Shown here piece after piece: positions 5,092 to 5,164 of a DNA stretch of 5,164 bases. Location of the stretch: the NCBI GenBank assembly GCA_017936245.1, contig JAGBFY010000105.1, positions 1 through 5,164 of the forward strand, read 5' to 3'. A program made the translations under genes and the position numbers. Source of the stretch: Kiritimatiellia bacterium. Lineage in GTDB: Bacteria > Verrucomicrobiota > Kiritimatiellia > RFP12 > UBA1067. Each line of letters begins with the position of its first letter. Position 1 is the stretch's first letter. Below the pieces are notes generated by a model, which saw only the letters and a program-made list of their open reading frames with translations, ran no database searches and was not told the DNA's origin.

Positions 5092-5097
5092 TATAAT
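5092..5097 (+). promoter_or_regulatory. Perfect -10 box (TATAAT) for the rightmost gene
   Basis: The sequence TATAAT, then seven bases (GTGCGGC), then ATG at 5105. A transcript starting about 7 bases after the -10 would begin at or next to the start codon, implying a leaderless or nearly leaderless mRNA. No good -35 hexamer is found at 16-18 bases upstream; TTGACC at 5077-5082 is only 9 bases away and cannot serve with this box. Confidence 0.6.
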
Positions 5098-5104
5098 GTG
5101 CGGC

Positions 5105-5164
5105 ATGGATGATATGCATGAAAAAATGGAGCGCCTCAAGACGCTGCTGAAGGAATACGGTAGC
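5105..5164 (+). CDS. Start of an unidentified gene (truncated by window edge)
   Basis: Twenty codons run open to the right edge, encoding MDDMHEKMERLKTLLKEYGS. The helix-like MERLKTLLKEYGS recalls the opening of LarE-type PP-loop sulfur transferases, which often read 'ERLKELLKEYGSVLVAFSGGVDS', and less closely the start of NAD-dependent DNA ligase LigA. Neither can be decided from 20 residues. No Shine-Dalgarno precedes ATG 5105 or the later in-frame ATGs at 5114 and 5126. The -10 box at 5092-5097 places the likely transcript start at the first ATG, which is why that start is chosen. Confidence 0.5.
   Translation, partial: MDDMHEKMERLKTLLKEYGS

Noticed and set aside
5077..5097. TTGACC plus TATAAT as a full -35/-10 promoter
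   Set aside because: The spacer is only 9 bases, far too short for a sigma-70 type promoter; only the -10 is retained.

Overview
This window reads as chromosomal housekeeping DNA from a moderately GC-rich, uncultured-type bacterium. The class II (type B) fructose-bisphosphate aldolase tail and the overall gene style recall Kiritimatiellota or other PVC-group gut bacteria. That assignment is recollection-based inference; no rRNA or marker phylogeny is available here. Every convincing gene is on the + strand.

Layout: (1) 2-457, the C-terminal half of a class II aldolase, closed by a strong intrinsic terminator at 479-509. (2) 523-1341, an ApbE-type FAD:protein FMN transferase without a signal peptide. 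(3) A 100-base, rather AT-rich gap, then a run of four closely packed genes: a dihydropteroate synthase-like folP (1442-2344), purN (2358-2984), a short NfeD-type membrane protein (3030-3479), and an N-acyl-D-amino-acid deacylase-type amidohydrolase (3479-5080) that overlaps nfeD by one base. (4) A perfect TATAAT box at 5092-5097, followed seven bases later by the first codon of a gene that runs off the right edge. Its start resembles LarE or LigA, but it cannot be named with confidence. FolP makes a folate precursor and PurN consumes formyl-tetrahydrofolate, so those two fit together metabolically. The membrane protein and the deacylase are linked only by position.

The most unusual content is a short repeat with the core AGGGTCTGTCCC, usually extended to GAAGGGTCTGTCCCCA. 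It occurs eight times in 5.2 kb, always in the same orientation and always inside an open coding frame: once in apbE, five times in folP and twice in the deacylase gene. It is read in two frames, giving either KGLSP or EGSVP. In folP the copies bracket an extra segment of roughly 56-58 residues placed just before the conserved SVDT strand. In the deacylase a tandem pair adds roughly 12 residues to an N-terminal loop. Three copies (apbE, and the first and last in folP) seem to overlap positions that homologues also have. This looks like a short imperfectly palindromic, protein-tolerated repeat family, comparable in concept to the Rickettsia palindromic elements found inside genes. Its origin and mechanism are not established from this window.
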